Assembly: GCF_013377755.1 (NCBI RefSeq)
Contig: NZ_JABXWR010000001.1
Span: forward strand, 1,499,104 to 1,563,103
Reading direction: 5' to 3'
Length of the DNA stretch: 64,000 nucleotides
Source of the DNA: Methanofollis tationis
Lineage (GTDB): Archaea; Halobacteriota; Methanomicrobia; Methanomicrobiales; Methanofollaceae
Made by a program: the position numbers and the translations under genes. The notes below the pieces were generated by a model. That model worked only from the letters and a program-made list of their open reading frames with translations. It searched no databases and was not told the origin of the DNA. The stretch's first letter is position 1; each line of letters opens with the position of its first letter. This document shows, piece after piece, positions 54,743 through 62,902 of the stretch.

Positions 54743-55881
54743 GAGAATTGCGATTAACTCCTCCCTGCCATCAGATACTCGCTCCCGACTGCCCTCTTCC
54801 CCTCGCTGTTCAGCCGTTTCCTTCCTGAACCCCTGCATTTAGAGGGTTTTTTGGATTTTCTCGAGAGCTATCGCTCGGCAGCTTGCGCTTTGAGGGTAAG
54901 AAGTTGCCTGAAGTTGAAATTCATGCAGGAGAAGATGTTCTTGACGTGCACTCTGGCAACCGTCGTGACCATGAGGTGGCCTGCATGGAACACCCGCTTG
55001 ATCACGGCAAACGGTCGTTCCACCAGCGATCGTGTTCTGCTGATGGCCTTGTTCCGCCGGTTCTCCTTGATGGAGAGGGGATGGTTGCGAACGGCCCGGT
55101 GCATGGTCTTGTCCATAGATGCCTGCGGTTTCACCCCAAAATAGCCTTTATCGCGATAGACCGTCTCACCTTCCCGGGAGAGATCGATCCTGCTGTCATG
55201 GAGTGACGCCGTGGTGGTCTCAATCCGGCGGATCAGCTGACTGTCCTTGTCGAGCAGGATGTGAAGTTTGTACCCGAACTGTGACTTCGAGCCCTTCTTG
55301 GCCCAGGTGCCGTCGCGGCTGCGCCGCGTCTCTGCCTGATCTCCCCGGGGCGTGCCGGCAGGAGCATGCCCGGGATCGGCGGTGATGAACGTCGCGTCCT
55401 GCATGACACCGCGTTTGATGGCGAGCCCTTGTACTTCGAGTTGCCGCTGGAACTCATCCCAGATCGCGGTATCCTTCCCGGTTTGCGCCAAGCGTTCCCG
55501 GAACAGCCAGACCGTCGACCGATCCGGAATGGTTTCCGGATATCCCAGGAAGTGACGGAACGAGATCCGGTCGGTCGCCTGACGCTCCAGTTCGGGGTCA
55601 GACAGGCCATACCACTGCTGAAGCACCAGCAGCCGGATCATCAGAACGACGTCATAGTTCGGACGGCCGCCTCGCCCCTCGGCGTTGGTGTAGAGGTCAG
55701 CAAGGAGAGGGCGGAAGGCATCCCAGTCGATCAGACCGCTGACCTCACCCAGCCGATCACCCAGAGCTGCAAGGCTGGCATATTCGTGGTGGATCGCGAA
55801 ATTGGTAAACGTGCTCATGGGAAAAAGGTCGATCCGGGACTATAAAGTACTTTGGGTGAGGTGGGGTTGTTCGAAATTCTC
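54743..55881 (-). mobile_element. IS5-family insertion sequence, copy 3
   Basis: 1139 bp with the same ends and orientation as copy 1. The 4-bp duplication is GGGG (54739-54742 and 55882-55885). It is inserted in the unknown gene. Confidence 0.95.
54868..55818 (-). CDS. IS5-family transposase (copy 3)
   Basis: A 316-residue DDE transposase identical to copies 1 and 2 (acidic residues in QDATFITADPG, YRDKGYFG, TRSLVERPFAVIK). Confidence 0.95.
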   Translation of the reverse strand: MSTFTNFAIHHEYASLAALGDRLGEVSGLIDWDAFRPLLADLYTNAEGRGGRPNYDVVLMIRLLVLQQWYGLSDPELERQATDRISFRHFLGYPETIPDRSTVWLFRERLAQTGKDTAIWDEFQRQLEVQGLAIKRGVMQDATFITADPGHAPAGTPRGDQAETRRSRDGTWAKKGSKSQFGYKLHILLDKDSQLIRRIETTTASLHDSRIDLSREGETVYRDKGYFGVKPQASMDKTMHRAVRNHPLSIKENRRNKAISRTRSLVERPFAVIKRVFHAGHLMVTTVARVHVKNIFSCMNFNFRQLLTLKAQAAER

Positions 55882-55885
55882 GGGG

Positions 55886-56724
55886 AACTGATACAGACGC
55901 ACTATGCCCCGAAGTTATCTGAACGGTTCGATCTCATACCGAGGACATACAAATATGAGGACGACCGAGAGGCTCTTTTTGAAAATACCCCTGAAGGAAG
56001 GAGAGTAGTCATACACAAAAACCATCCCGGATGCAGAATATGCTATGTCACCGAGAGGATACCCAGGATCAGGCCCTCTCCCGGCATGACTGACGAGATC
56101 TATCAGAGCATATTCGAGAGCAAACCGCTTGCACTCTGGCATGCCGGCGAAGAGACCGCCGGGGATCCGATCGTCATCGGATCGCTGAGCGTCAAAAACA
56201 ACCTGAAGATGCCGGACGGGGCAGGGACGTACGGCGCCACCCTGCTCGGCCTCTGCAGGGCTTCCCGAAACCTGAACACCCGGTCCATCCTGCAGATGCT
56301 CCTCTGCGAGTACTGGCGATACCACCTCGAGTGTGGGCATTTCGGATCGGTCTTCGGCCACATGATCGATCAGATCAAGCATCGAGGAATCGACAGCCGT
56401 TTTGAGCAGGAAGATGCACTGGAGTTCAGGTCAAAGGAGTTTGTGATCCAGAAACCGTCAACCTATGCGATCGAAGAGATCGTTCCTGCAATCATGCGGC
56501 AGATCCGGGGGGGCGTTCTTCGAAGATACGGCATTATCTACGGCGTGGAAAACGACGGGTTCATTGCACCGTTGCGGGCGGTGAACGGCGATCAGATCAC
56601 CCTGATAGAGGAGATCGTCAACGATCGGATCCGGAGAGAGCACCTGCATGCCGCCGTGCACCGGGTGCCGGTACAGGGCGGAGCGCTGGTGGCGGTCCTT
56701 GTCTTCCCTGATCTGAAAAGGTGA
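55886..56724 (+). pseudogene. C-terminal fragment of twice-interrupted gene
   Basis: Codes for the last 279 residues (from ELIQTHYAPKLSERFDLIPR). The frame is open back into the element, so a chimeric product starting inside the IS is conceivable. Contains CRICYVTERIPRIRPSPGMT and LRRYGIIYGVENDG; no recognised domain. Confidence 0.7.
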
Positions 56725-56797
56725 ATAAAATCCATGTCTGCACCGTTCAGGGGCAGGGCGGGAAATCCTCATACCCATCACCGGAGAGAACCAGCAT

Positions 56798-57199
56798 ATG
56801 GATAACAGGCTGAAAAAATCGGTCAGGCTCATGGCATATGGCGGCCTGACCTGGCTGATCCCGTTCCTCGCGGCGGTCCCCTTCTATAGCCCAGAAGGCT
56901 TCCTCCTCATCGACGTATTCCTCTTCAAAAGCGTCATGATCGTCATCGGCGGCATCATTGGGGCAGCGCTCCTGGTCCTCTGGTTTGGAGGGGTGCAGTC
57001 AGGCCACCTCAGGGAGGGCGTGATCACCGGCGGGGTCTGGCTCGCCATGAACTGGGCGCTCGACCTCCTGTTCCTCATCCCGATATCCGGGATGGATATA
57101 CCGACGTATTTCGGACAGATCGGTCTTCGCTACCTGCTGATCCCGACGATGGCGATCGCAATCGGCTACAGCACCGGGCGGGTCGCGGCCGGAAAATAG
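56798..57199 (+). CDS. Four-helix membrane protein, unknown
   Basis: A 133-residue protein with four predicted membrane helices (LMAYGGLTWLIPFLAAVPFY, VMIVIGGIIGAALLVLWFGG, VITGGVWLAMNWALDLLFLI, LLIPTMAIAIGYSTGRVAAG). ATG 56798 gives a short basic N terminus (MDNRLKKS). Similar small proteins are common in methanogens without assigned role. It is convergent with the Cache lipoprotein gene. Confidence 0.75.
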   Translation: MDNRLKKSVRLMAYGGLTWLIPFLAAVPFYSPEGFLLIDVFLFKSVMIVIGGIIGAALLVLWFGGVQSGHLREGVITGGVWLAMNWALDLLFLIPISGMDIPTYFGQIGLRYLLIPTMAIAIGYSTGRVAAGK

Positions 57200-57219
57200 A
57201 GGGGAGGGGACCGGCAGGT

Positions 57220-57780
57220 TCAGGCCGTCGCCGGCGCTTCGACGCCGTAGATGCCCGAGCCGAGCCACCAGGTCTCGTCCACCCGCTCGACATAGCCGAG
57301 CTTCGGCTGCACGGTCAGGTTCTGCGCCGGGTCGATGTAATAGAAGTACACGAAACCGCTGCCATTTTCGGCAACGTCACGCAGGTCGCGGATGTAGAGG
57401 TTACCCACAACGTCGGTCTCGTTCAGCCGGTTCACGCCGATCTTCTCCTGGTTGATCGGGTGGGCGAGGGTCGTCCCGTCGAAGTCATAGGCGTAGATGT
57501 AGAGGTCTCCCCGCGTGAACGAGCCGTTCGGATCGGAGAAGACCTCGAGTGCGGCCTCTTTTCCCTGCTCGTTCGCAAACGCCACCGCATCCCGGACAAA
57601 GGCCACCATCTCGTCCACGCTGTGCGACGGGGTCACCGTCGGCTGTACGGTCGGCGTCTCAGGGACGGTCGTCTCCGAGGGCGTCATGGTGTCGGTCGGC
57701 TGGACACCCGTGCACCCCGATGCAGCAAGGGTCACCGAGATCAGGAAGGAGAGTAAAATCACCAGAGTCGAATATTTCAT
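57220..57780 (-). CDS. Lipoprotein with single Cache domain
   Basis: A 186-residue exported lipoprotein. The signal peptide ends in the lipobox LAASGC (Cys about 23), followed by a Thr/Pro linker (about 27-50). The rest is a single-Cache sensor domain: AFVRDAVAFANEQGKEAALE, YIYAYDFDGTTLAHPINQE, GFVYFYYIDPAQN and KLGYVERVDETWWLGSGIYG. Such domains bind small ligands for receptors; without a signalling domain this may be a binding protein. ATG 57780 lies 27 bp from a TATA box (57803-57812), so the message is leaderless. Confidence 0.9.
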   Translation of the reverse strand: MKYSTLVILLSFLISVTLAASGCTGVQPTDTMTPSETTVPETPTVQPTVTPSHSVDEMVAFVRDAVAFANEQGKEAALEVFSDPNGSFTRGDLYIYAYDFDGTTLAHPINQEKIGVNRLNETDVVGNLYIRDLRDVAENGSGFVYFYYIDPAQNLTVQPKLGYVERVDETWWLGSGIYGVEAPATA

Positions 57781-57802
57781 AACAGAATTTTCAGGCGCCA
57801 AA

Positions 57803-57812
57803 ATTATAAATA
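57803..57812 (-). promoter_or_regulatory. TATA box of Cache lipoprotein gene
   Basis: TATTTATAAT on the minus strand, about 27 bp from ATG 57780. Confidence 0.55.
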
Positions 57813-57933
57813 CGTTATTAAAATCGCCATTATTCTCGAAAAGCCAGCGTTTATCAGCCTTTACGAACAGATGCCCCGGGGGGTGCGACCGCACCTGCAC
57901 AGGATTTATACCCCTGCCGCGACAGGGAAGAGC

Positions 57934-58203
57934 ATGGTCGACAGAGACTATCAGATCGGCATGATGAAGACGGCCGAATCGATCCTCGATGCCGCCGAAG
58001 GTAGATCGCTGGAGAGCATCGAGCAGGACCTTGCCGGCCTCGGCTTCGCGGAGATCGGGGCCGATCCGGCCGCTGTGGCGATGGAGCAGAGGGAGCAGGA
58101 ACTCTACCTGGAGATCGACCTCGATCCCGGCAGGAAGGTTCACGGCTACGTGCTCATCCCGTTCGAGGAAAAAGCGCAGAAACAGGAGCGGTTCAGGTGG
58201 TGA
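57934..58203 (+). CDS. Hypothetical protein, 89 residues
   Basis: A small acidic soluble protein (MVDRDYQIGMMKTAESILDA, then a region rich in Glu and Asp, ending KAQKQERFRW). ATG 57934 lies 27 bp after a TTTATA box at 57904-57909, so it is probably leaderless. No motif recognised. It is followed after 66 bp by the UPF0305 gene. Confidence 0.65.
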   Translation: MVDRDYQIGMMKTAESILDAAEGRSLESIEQDLAGLGFAEIGADPAAVAMEQREQELYLEIDLDPGRKVHGYVLIPFEEKAQKQERFRW

Positions 58204-58269
58204 ACCGAAGGCGGCCCTGAACCGTCCCCAAAGCCTTGAAACGTTTTCACCGACGACACTCTTCACAGG

Positions 58270-58854
58270 ATGCCCCAACCAGACGCCGGACAGATCGCCA
58301 GGGCCGCCAGCCGCCTATCCCAATGCCGGACAAGAGGAGAACTCGGGAGAGCGATTGCAAAAGAGGCGGCTCGTTTCTCCCTGTATGACCTCCAGCGGAT
58401 CGGCGGGGGGATCAGGCGCGAGGTCGAAGCGCTCCCCGAGCCCTACCGGAGCCGGGTGAGGCCGTACTTCGAGGAGCAGATCTTCGGGGCATATCATAGA
58501 CTGATGTGCAGCCACCGATCAGGGGCTTTCGCCCGGATGGACGAGCCCATACCCGACCCCGAACATTTCTCCGCCTTCGTCGCCCTGATCCCGGGCGGGT
58601 GCCTCAACAGGAAGGGCTCGCAGACCGACATCGGTTTTTCAAACCCCCTTCACACCCTCTTTTACTACCTCGTCACCGGCTATACGATCTTCGTCGAGGG
58701 CGGGCCCGGTCACCCGGTCGGCACCCCATTTCCCGGAGGTTTCGCGGTCGAAAGACGAGGGAACGAATATTACTGCCCGATCCGGGACAAAGAGGAGGAC
58801 GTACCCTTCTCCATCTGCAATGTCTGTCCGGCACGGCAGACGGAGGGAGTGTGA
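58270..58854 (+). CDS. UPF0305 / DUF2115 family protein
   Basis: A 194-residue protein of a family largely limited to methanogens. Conserved features include the helical N terminus, EQIFGAYHRLMCSHRSG, the LIPGGCLNRKGSQTDIGFSN stretch and C-terminal Cys in YYCPIRDKEEDVPFSICNVC. These Cys might bind metal. The function is unknown. Confidence 0.85.
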   Translation: MPQPDAGQIARAASRLSQCRTRGELGRAIAKEAARFSLYDLQRIGGGIRREVEALPEPYRSRVRPYFEEQIFGAYHRLMCSHRSGAFARMDEPIPDPEHFSAFVALIPGGCLNRKGSQTDIGFSNPLHTLFYYLVTGYTIFVEGGPGHPVGTPFPGGFAVERRGNEYYCPIRDKEEDVPFSICNVCPARQTEGV

Positions 58855-58893
58855 GCGCCGTCCCCGCAAGTTAAAACGGCGCAGACACCATCT

Positions 58894-61509
58894 ATGATCA
58901 GGACAACCATGATCTCAGTGTTGCTCGTCGACGACGATCCCATGATTCTCGATGTCACCAGCCTTTATCTGCAGAGGGGAGGTGAATTTTCGGTGACGAG
59001 ATGCGAGGGCGCATCAGACGCCCTCGACGTACTTGGGGGCAGGTCCTTCGACGCCATCATCTCAGATTATGAGATGCCGGAGATGGACGGGATAGAGTTC
59101 TTAAAGGCCGTCAGGGCTCGCGGCCAGACCGCCCCGTTCATCATCTTCACCGGCCGCGGGCGGGAGGACGTGGTCATCGAGGCCCTCAACAACGGGGCGA
59201 ACTTCTACCTCCAGAAGGGCGGCGACCCGAAGAGCCAGTTCGCCGAGCTGAAAAACATGATCAGGCAGGCGGTCCAGAACACCCGCGCAGAGGCGGCGCT
59301 GAGGATGAGCGAGGCGCGCTACCGGGCCGTCGTCGAGAGCCAGACCGAACTGATCAGCCGGTTCCGCCCCGACGGGACACAGGTGTTTGCAAACGAGGCG
59401 TTCTGCCGATATTACGGTACGACTCCCGAAAAAATCGTTGGAAAACCATTTTTTTCAAAGGTGCCGGAAGAAGAGATACCCATTATTCAGGAGCATTTCA
59501 AGAGCCTCACGCCGCAAAACCCCGTCGGCAGCATCGAGCACCGGGTGGTGCTGGAAAACGGCGATGTTCGGTGGCAGCAATGGGTCGACCGGGCAATTTT
59601 TAACAGAGGTGCCGCTCCGATTGAGTACCAGTCTGTCGGCAGGGATACCACCGACAGGAAGCGGGCCGAAGAAGCGCTGCGGGACTCCGAGAAGAAGTTC
59701 AAGGTGCTCTCAGAGCAGTCTCCGGCCGGGATCTATATCCTGCTCGACGGCCGATTCACCTACGTCAACCCCAGGTTCGCCGCAATCTTCGGCTATACCG
59801 TCGAGGAACTCGCGGCCGGCATGCCCCTCCTCAGTATCGTCCACCCCGGCGACCGGGACACGGTCAGAGAGAGACTCCGCGAGCAGGAGATGGGCAGCAA
59901 AGAGGTCTACGAGTTTACGGGGGTGCGCAAAGACGGAGTGACCATCACCGTCGAGATCCGCGGCTCGGCAACCACTATCGGCGGCGTCAGGGTGCTCGTC
60001 GGCACCGTCCTGGACATCTCGGAGAGAAAAGGGATGGAGATCGCCCTCACCGAGAAGGTGAACTATGTCCAGGCGCTGATGGACGCAATCCCGGCGCCCG
60101 TGTTCTACCGGGACACCCGCGGCATCTACCGCGACTGCAACCGCGCCTTCGAGGACCTCACGGGAAGGTCCAGGGACGAGATCATCGGCAGGGAGATCCA
60201 CGATTTCTTCCCCGCGGAGTACGCCGACGTTTACCGGGACAAGGACAGGCTCATCGTCGAACGCCCCCATGTCCAGCGCTATGAGTTCGCCATCACGGAA
60301 AGGGACGGGAAGCGGCGGGACGTCCTCTTCTCAAAGACCGCACTCTTCGACTCAGGCGGGGCGGTCGCAGGGATCGTCGGCGTCATCGTCGATATCGGCG
60401 AGAGAAAACGAATGGAGCAGGCCCTCAGGGAGAGCGAGATGAAATACCGGACGATCGCCGATTTCACCTACGACTGGGAGGCGTGGCTGGGGCCTGGCGG
60501 GAGATATTTCTACGTATCGCCGTCCTGCGAACGGATCACCGGATACTCTGCCGGGGAATTCATGGACGATCCCACCCTGCAGGTGCGGATCGCCCACCCG
60601 GACGACCGGGAGGCGGTCGAGCGGCACTACAGCGACGGCCTCCACGACAACGAAGGGGTCGGCCACATCGAGTACAGGATCGTCACGAAACAGGGCGAGG
60701 TCAGGTGGATCAGCCACTATTGCCAGCCGGTCTTCAGGGAAGACGGCACCTATATGGGCAGGAGAGAGAACAAGCGGGATGTCACCGCGAGGAAACACAT
60801 TGAGGAGACGCTGAAGCGGGCAAACGAGAAACTCAACCTGCTCTCGAACATCACCCGCCACGACGTCCTGAACCGGCTCACGGCCCTGCTCGGGTATCTC
60901 GAATTCGTCAGGGACTTCAGCCTTGAGCCGGAGGCGGTCGCCCTTGTCGAGAAGGCGGAAGAGTCGGCAAACGTGATCCGCCACCAGATCTCCTTCACCA
61001 GGGACTACCAGGACATCGGCGTCCACAATCCTGCCTGGCAGGACGTCCGCCGCCTGGTAAGGGACGCCTCGATGACGCTGTATCGCTCAGATATCGTCGT
61101 TGAAAACGGGATCAGCGGCGTGCTTATCTATGCCGACCCCCTCCTTGAAAAGGTCTTCACCAACCTCATCGACAACGCCGTCAGGCACGGCGGCACCGTG
61201 AGCAGGATCGGGTTTTCCGTGAGAGAAGAGGGCGACAGCCTGATCATCGTCTGCGAGGACGACGGGGTCGGGATCGAAGAGGAGGAGAAGAGAAAAATAT
61301 TCAGGCGGGGTGTCGGGAAGAACACCGGTTACGGGCTCTTCCTCGCCAGGGAGATCCTCGCGATCACCGGGCTTTCGATCAGGGAAGTCGGGACACCGGG
61401 CCAGGGGGCGCGCTTTGAGATCGTGGCCCCTTGCGGAACCTACAGGCTGGAAAGAGCGCCCGGGGGCAGCAGGGAGAAAGGGGGCGGATCCGCCTCATCC
61501 ACAATGTGA
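58894..61509 (+). CDS. Hybrid receiver-PAS histidine kinase
   Basis: An 871-residue soluble sensor kinase. A canonical receiver domain (6-122) has phosphoacceptor Asp58 in AIISDYEMPEMDG and Lys in FYLQKGG. Four PAS domains follow (about 130-635), then the histidine box LSNITRHDVLNRLTALLGYL (about 655) and a HATPase domain (NLIDNAVRHGG, CEDDGVGIEEEEK, NTGYGLFLAREIL). The start is ATG 58894 or 58909. It is related in the kinase core to the interrupted gene at 8381-13297. The partner and signal are unknown; an N-terminal receiver suggests control by another kinase. Confidence 0.92.
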   Translation: MIRTTMISVLLVDDDPMILDVTSLYLQRGGEFSVTRCEGASDALDVLGGRSFDAIISDYEMPEMDGIEFLKAVRARGQTAPFIIFTGRGREDVVIEALNNGANFYLQKGGDPKSQFAELKNMIRQAVQNTRAEAALRMSEARYRAVVESQTELISRFRPDGTQVFANEAFCRYYGTTPEKIVGKPFFSKVPEEEIPIIQEHFKSLTPQNPVGSIEHRVVLENGDVRWQQWVDRAIFNRGAAPIEYQSVGRDTTDRKRAEEALRDSEKKFKVLSEQSPAGIYILLDGRFTYVNPRFAAIFGYTVEELAAGMPLLSIVHPGDRDTVRERLREQEMGSKEVYEFTGVRKDGVTITVEIRGSATTIGGVRVLVGTVLDISERKGMEIALTEKVNYVQALMDAIPAPVFYRDTRGIYRDCNRAFEDLTGRSRDEIIGREIHDFFPAEYADVYRDKDRLIVERPHVQRYEFAITERDGKRRDVLFSKTALFDSGGAVAGIVGVIVDIGERKRMEQALRESEMKYRTIADFTYDWEAWLGPGGRYFYVSPSCERITGYSAGEFMDDPTLQVRIAHPDDREAVERHYSDGLHDNEGVGHIEYRIVTKQGEVRWISHYCQPVFREDGTYMGRRENKRDVTARKHIEETLKRANEKLNLLSNITRHDVLNRLTALLGYLEFVRDFSLEPEAVALVEKAEESANVIRHQISFTRDYQDIGVHNPAWQDVRRLVRDASMTLYRSDIVVENGISGVLIYADPLLEKVFTNLIDNAVRHGGTVSRIGFSVREEGDSLIIVCEDDGVGIEEEEKRKIFRRGVGKNTGYGLFLAREILAITGLSIREVGTPGQGARFEIVAPCGTYRLERAPGGSREKGGGSASSTM

Positions 61510-61588
61510 CCGGAAAGAAAGGAGACGGGGTCCAGAAGATGACGATCCACATCCCGCCGATAGGGGGTAGCCGGGCCAGATAAAAAGA

Positions 61589-61894
61589 TCAGTCCGAGAT
61601 CTCCATCTCGATCCCGCCGAACCACCCGGCGGCGACGTTGTAGAGGAATGCCACCAGGGCACCGGCGACGAAACCGACGATCGCATAGACAATCGTGACG
61701 AAGATGATGACGACGAGGCCGCTCGCCCCGTTCATTGCCGCGCTGCCGATGGCGGCACTGTTTATACCCCTGGCGACCCCGGTAACGCCGGTGAAGACGA
61801 TCCAGAGGACGCTCAGGATGAGCCCTATCACGAGGCTGATCGCCGCATTGATCCTGGCGACCGATAAAATGCCAAAGCGCTTTATTAATGCCAC
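61589..61894 (-). CDS. Small membrane protein (DUF3566-like)
   Basis: A 101-residue protein with two long membrane segments (AAISLVIGLILSVLWIVF and VVIIFVTIVYAIVGFVAGAL) joined by a loop. GTG 61894 is preferred, about 22 bp after a TATA-like TCTTATAG (61913-61920); TTG 61909 would lie too close to it. It is divergent from the ABC operon with palindromes in between. Role unknown. Confidence 0.65.
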   Translation of the reverse strand: MALIKRFGILSVARINAAISLVIGLILSVLWIVFTGVTGVARGINSAAIGSAAMNGASGLVVIIFVTIVYAIVGFVAGALVAFLYNVAAGWFGGIEMEISD

Positions 61895-61946
61895 ACTTTT
61901 AGATTTCAACGCCTATAAGAATGAACCTGCCGATTTCTGCGATCCG

Positions 61947-62020
61947 GATGTTAGAAATATACCACAACGATAAAATACCCGATGTTAGTAATATCTAACA
62001 TAACGTGAGATATATCTCAC
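61947..62020. promoter_or_regulatory. Operator-like palindromes between divergent genes
   Basis: GATGTTAGAAATAT (61947-61960) and GATGTTAGTAATAT (61981-61994) form a direct repeat. GTTAGTAATATCTAAC (61984-61999) has 5-bp inverted arms. GTGAGATATATCTCAC (62005-62020) is a perfect 16-bp palindrome that contains the likely TATA of the plus-strand operon. Confidence 0.6.
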
Positions 62021-62034
62021 AATCGGTGATGCAC

Positions 62035-62424
62035 GTGAAGACGCGTTATATCCTCCAGACCGGCGCCGGCCTCGTCCTGGCGGCGGTCGGCATCTTTCTC
62101 CGGGTGGGCGGCGCCGCCGTCGACACCGCCCTCTCCACATTGCTCATCGTCGTCGGGACGGTGATGGTCATGATGGGCGCCTTCAACCACCGCCGCTTCG
62201 GCGACGGTATCGAGTCCGACGAGCGGACGCGGAAGATCGATGGGGCGGCGGCATCGTGGTCGTGGTTCGCCACCCTCATCCTCCTCTGCGCCCTCTTCTG
62301 GGCGAACGAACTCGAACTGATCGCCTTCGATATGAGGGGCGTCTTCGCCGCCCTCCTCTTCTTCATGGTCTTCAGCGCAGCGGCCTTCTCGTGGTGCCTC
62401 GCCAGACGGGAGGCACAGGAATGA
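62035..62424 (+). CDS. DUF2178-like membrane protein 1
   Basis: A 129-residue protein with four membrane helices (YILQTGAGLVLAAVGIFLRV, ALSTLLIVVGTVMVMMGAF, SWSWFATLILLCALFWANE, GVFAALLFFMVFSAAAFSW). The conserved loop SDERTRKIDGAAASWSW (DERTRKI) is shared with the next gene. GTG 62035 has GGTGA 5 bp upstream; ATG 62029 is an alternative. First gene of the ABC-exporter operon. Confidence 0.75.
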   Translation: MKTRYILQTGAGLVLAAVGIFLRVGGAAVDTALSTLLIVVGTVMVMMGAFNHRRFGDGIESDERTRKIDGAAASWSWFATLILLCALFWANELELIAFDMRGVFAALLFFMVFSAAAFSWCLARREAQE

Positions 62425-62807
62425 AACGCCGCATCAGACTCTGGGTGATCTTCGGCTTTCTCTTCCTTGCTATCGGGGTCGTCCAGCACCTCACCGGGAT
62501 CGGTTCCGACGCCACCACCGGGATTTTCGTCACCTCTGGCGTCGTCATCCTCATCTTCGCCGGGGCGCGGGCGATGCGGAAGGACGAGGGGCCAGAGCAG
62601 GACGAGCGGACGCGGAGGATCGGGGCCTACGGGATCACCTACTCCTGGTTCGTCACCCTCGTCTACCTCTTCGTCCTCTTCTGGGCGGAGAATATGGGTC
62701 TCCTCGTCCTCTCCTCGACCAACGTCATCCTCTCCTCGATCCTGCTGATGGCGGTCTCGGCAAAGATCTTCCAGTGGTGGTTCTTCAGGCAGGGGGACGT
62801 GGAATGA
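62421..62807 (+). CDS. DUF2178-like membrane protein 2
   Basis: A 128-residue four-helix membrane protein, a paralogue of the preceding one, with the same loop (EQDERTRRIGAYGITYSW). The start overlaps the previous stop (ATGA). Such tandem small membrane proteins next to an ABC transporter often belong to an antimicrobial-resistance or sodium-efflux-like export system, but no function is proven. Confidence 0.78.
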   Translation: MKRRIRLWVIFGFLFLAIGVVQHLTGIGSDATTGIFVTSGVVILIFAGARAMRKDEGPEQDERTRRIGAYGITYSWFVTLVYLFVLFWAENMGLLVLSSTNVILSSILLMAVSAKIFQWWFFRQGDVE

Positions 62808-62902
62808 AAAAATCCGATTCCCTCCTCCTTTCGGGCGCCCTCCTGCTCATCGTGGATAGAGCGGCAATCTCCCTCCTCAATCCCGGAAAGGAGCGATCAT
62901 GA
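62804..62902 (+). CDS. 32-residue membrane peptide in ABC operon
   Basis: A short frame MKKSDSLLLSGALLLIVDRA followed by 12 more residues. It overlaps the previous stop (ATGA) and its own stop overlaps the ABC ATPase start (ATGA), as all genes in this operon do. One hydrophobic segment. The double overlap supports real translation. Confidence 0.55.
   Translation: MKKSDSLLLSGALLLIVDRAAISLLNPGKERS

Larger units (their letters stand above)
52153..56724 (+). pseudogene. Unknown 577-codon gene interrupted by two different insertion sequences
   Basis: Fragments 52153-52302, 53998-54742 and 55886-56724 join in one frame when each element and one copy of its target duplication (GACTGC, GGGG) are removed: 150 + 745 + 839 bp = 578 codons with stop. 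No other stop or frameshift is present, so both hits are recent. The product is soluble, without signal peptide. Notable parts: KDRNIVGILLLNNTILLVH, HKNHPGCRICYVTERIP, and VLRRYGIIYGVENDGFIAP. I do not recognise a family. GTG 52153 is supported by the TATA-rich stretch upstream; an earlier or later start cannot be excluded. Confidence 0.8.
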
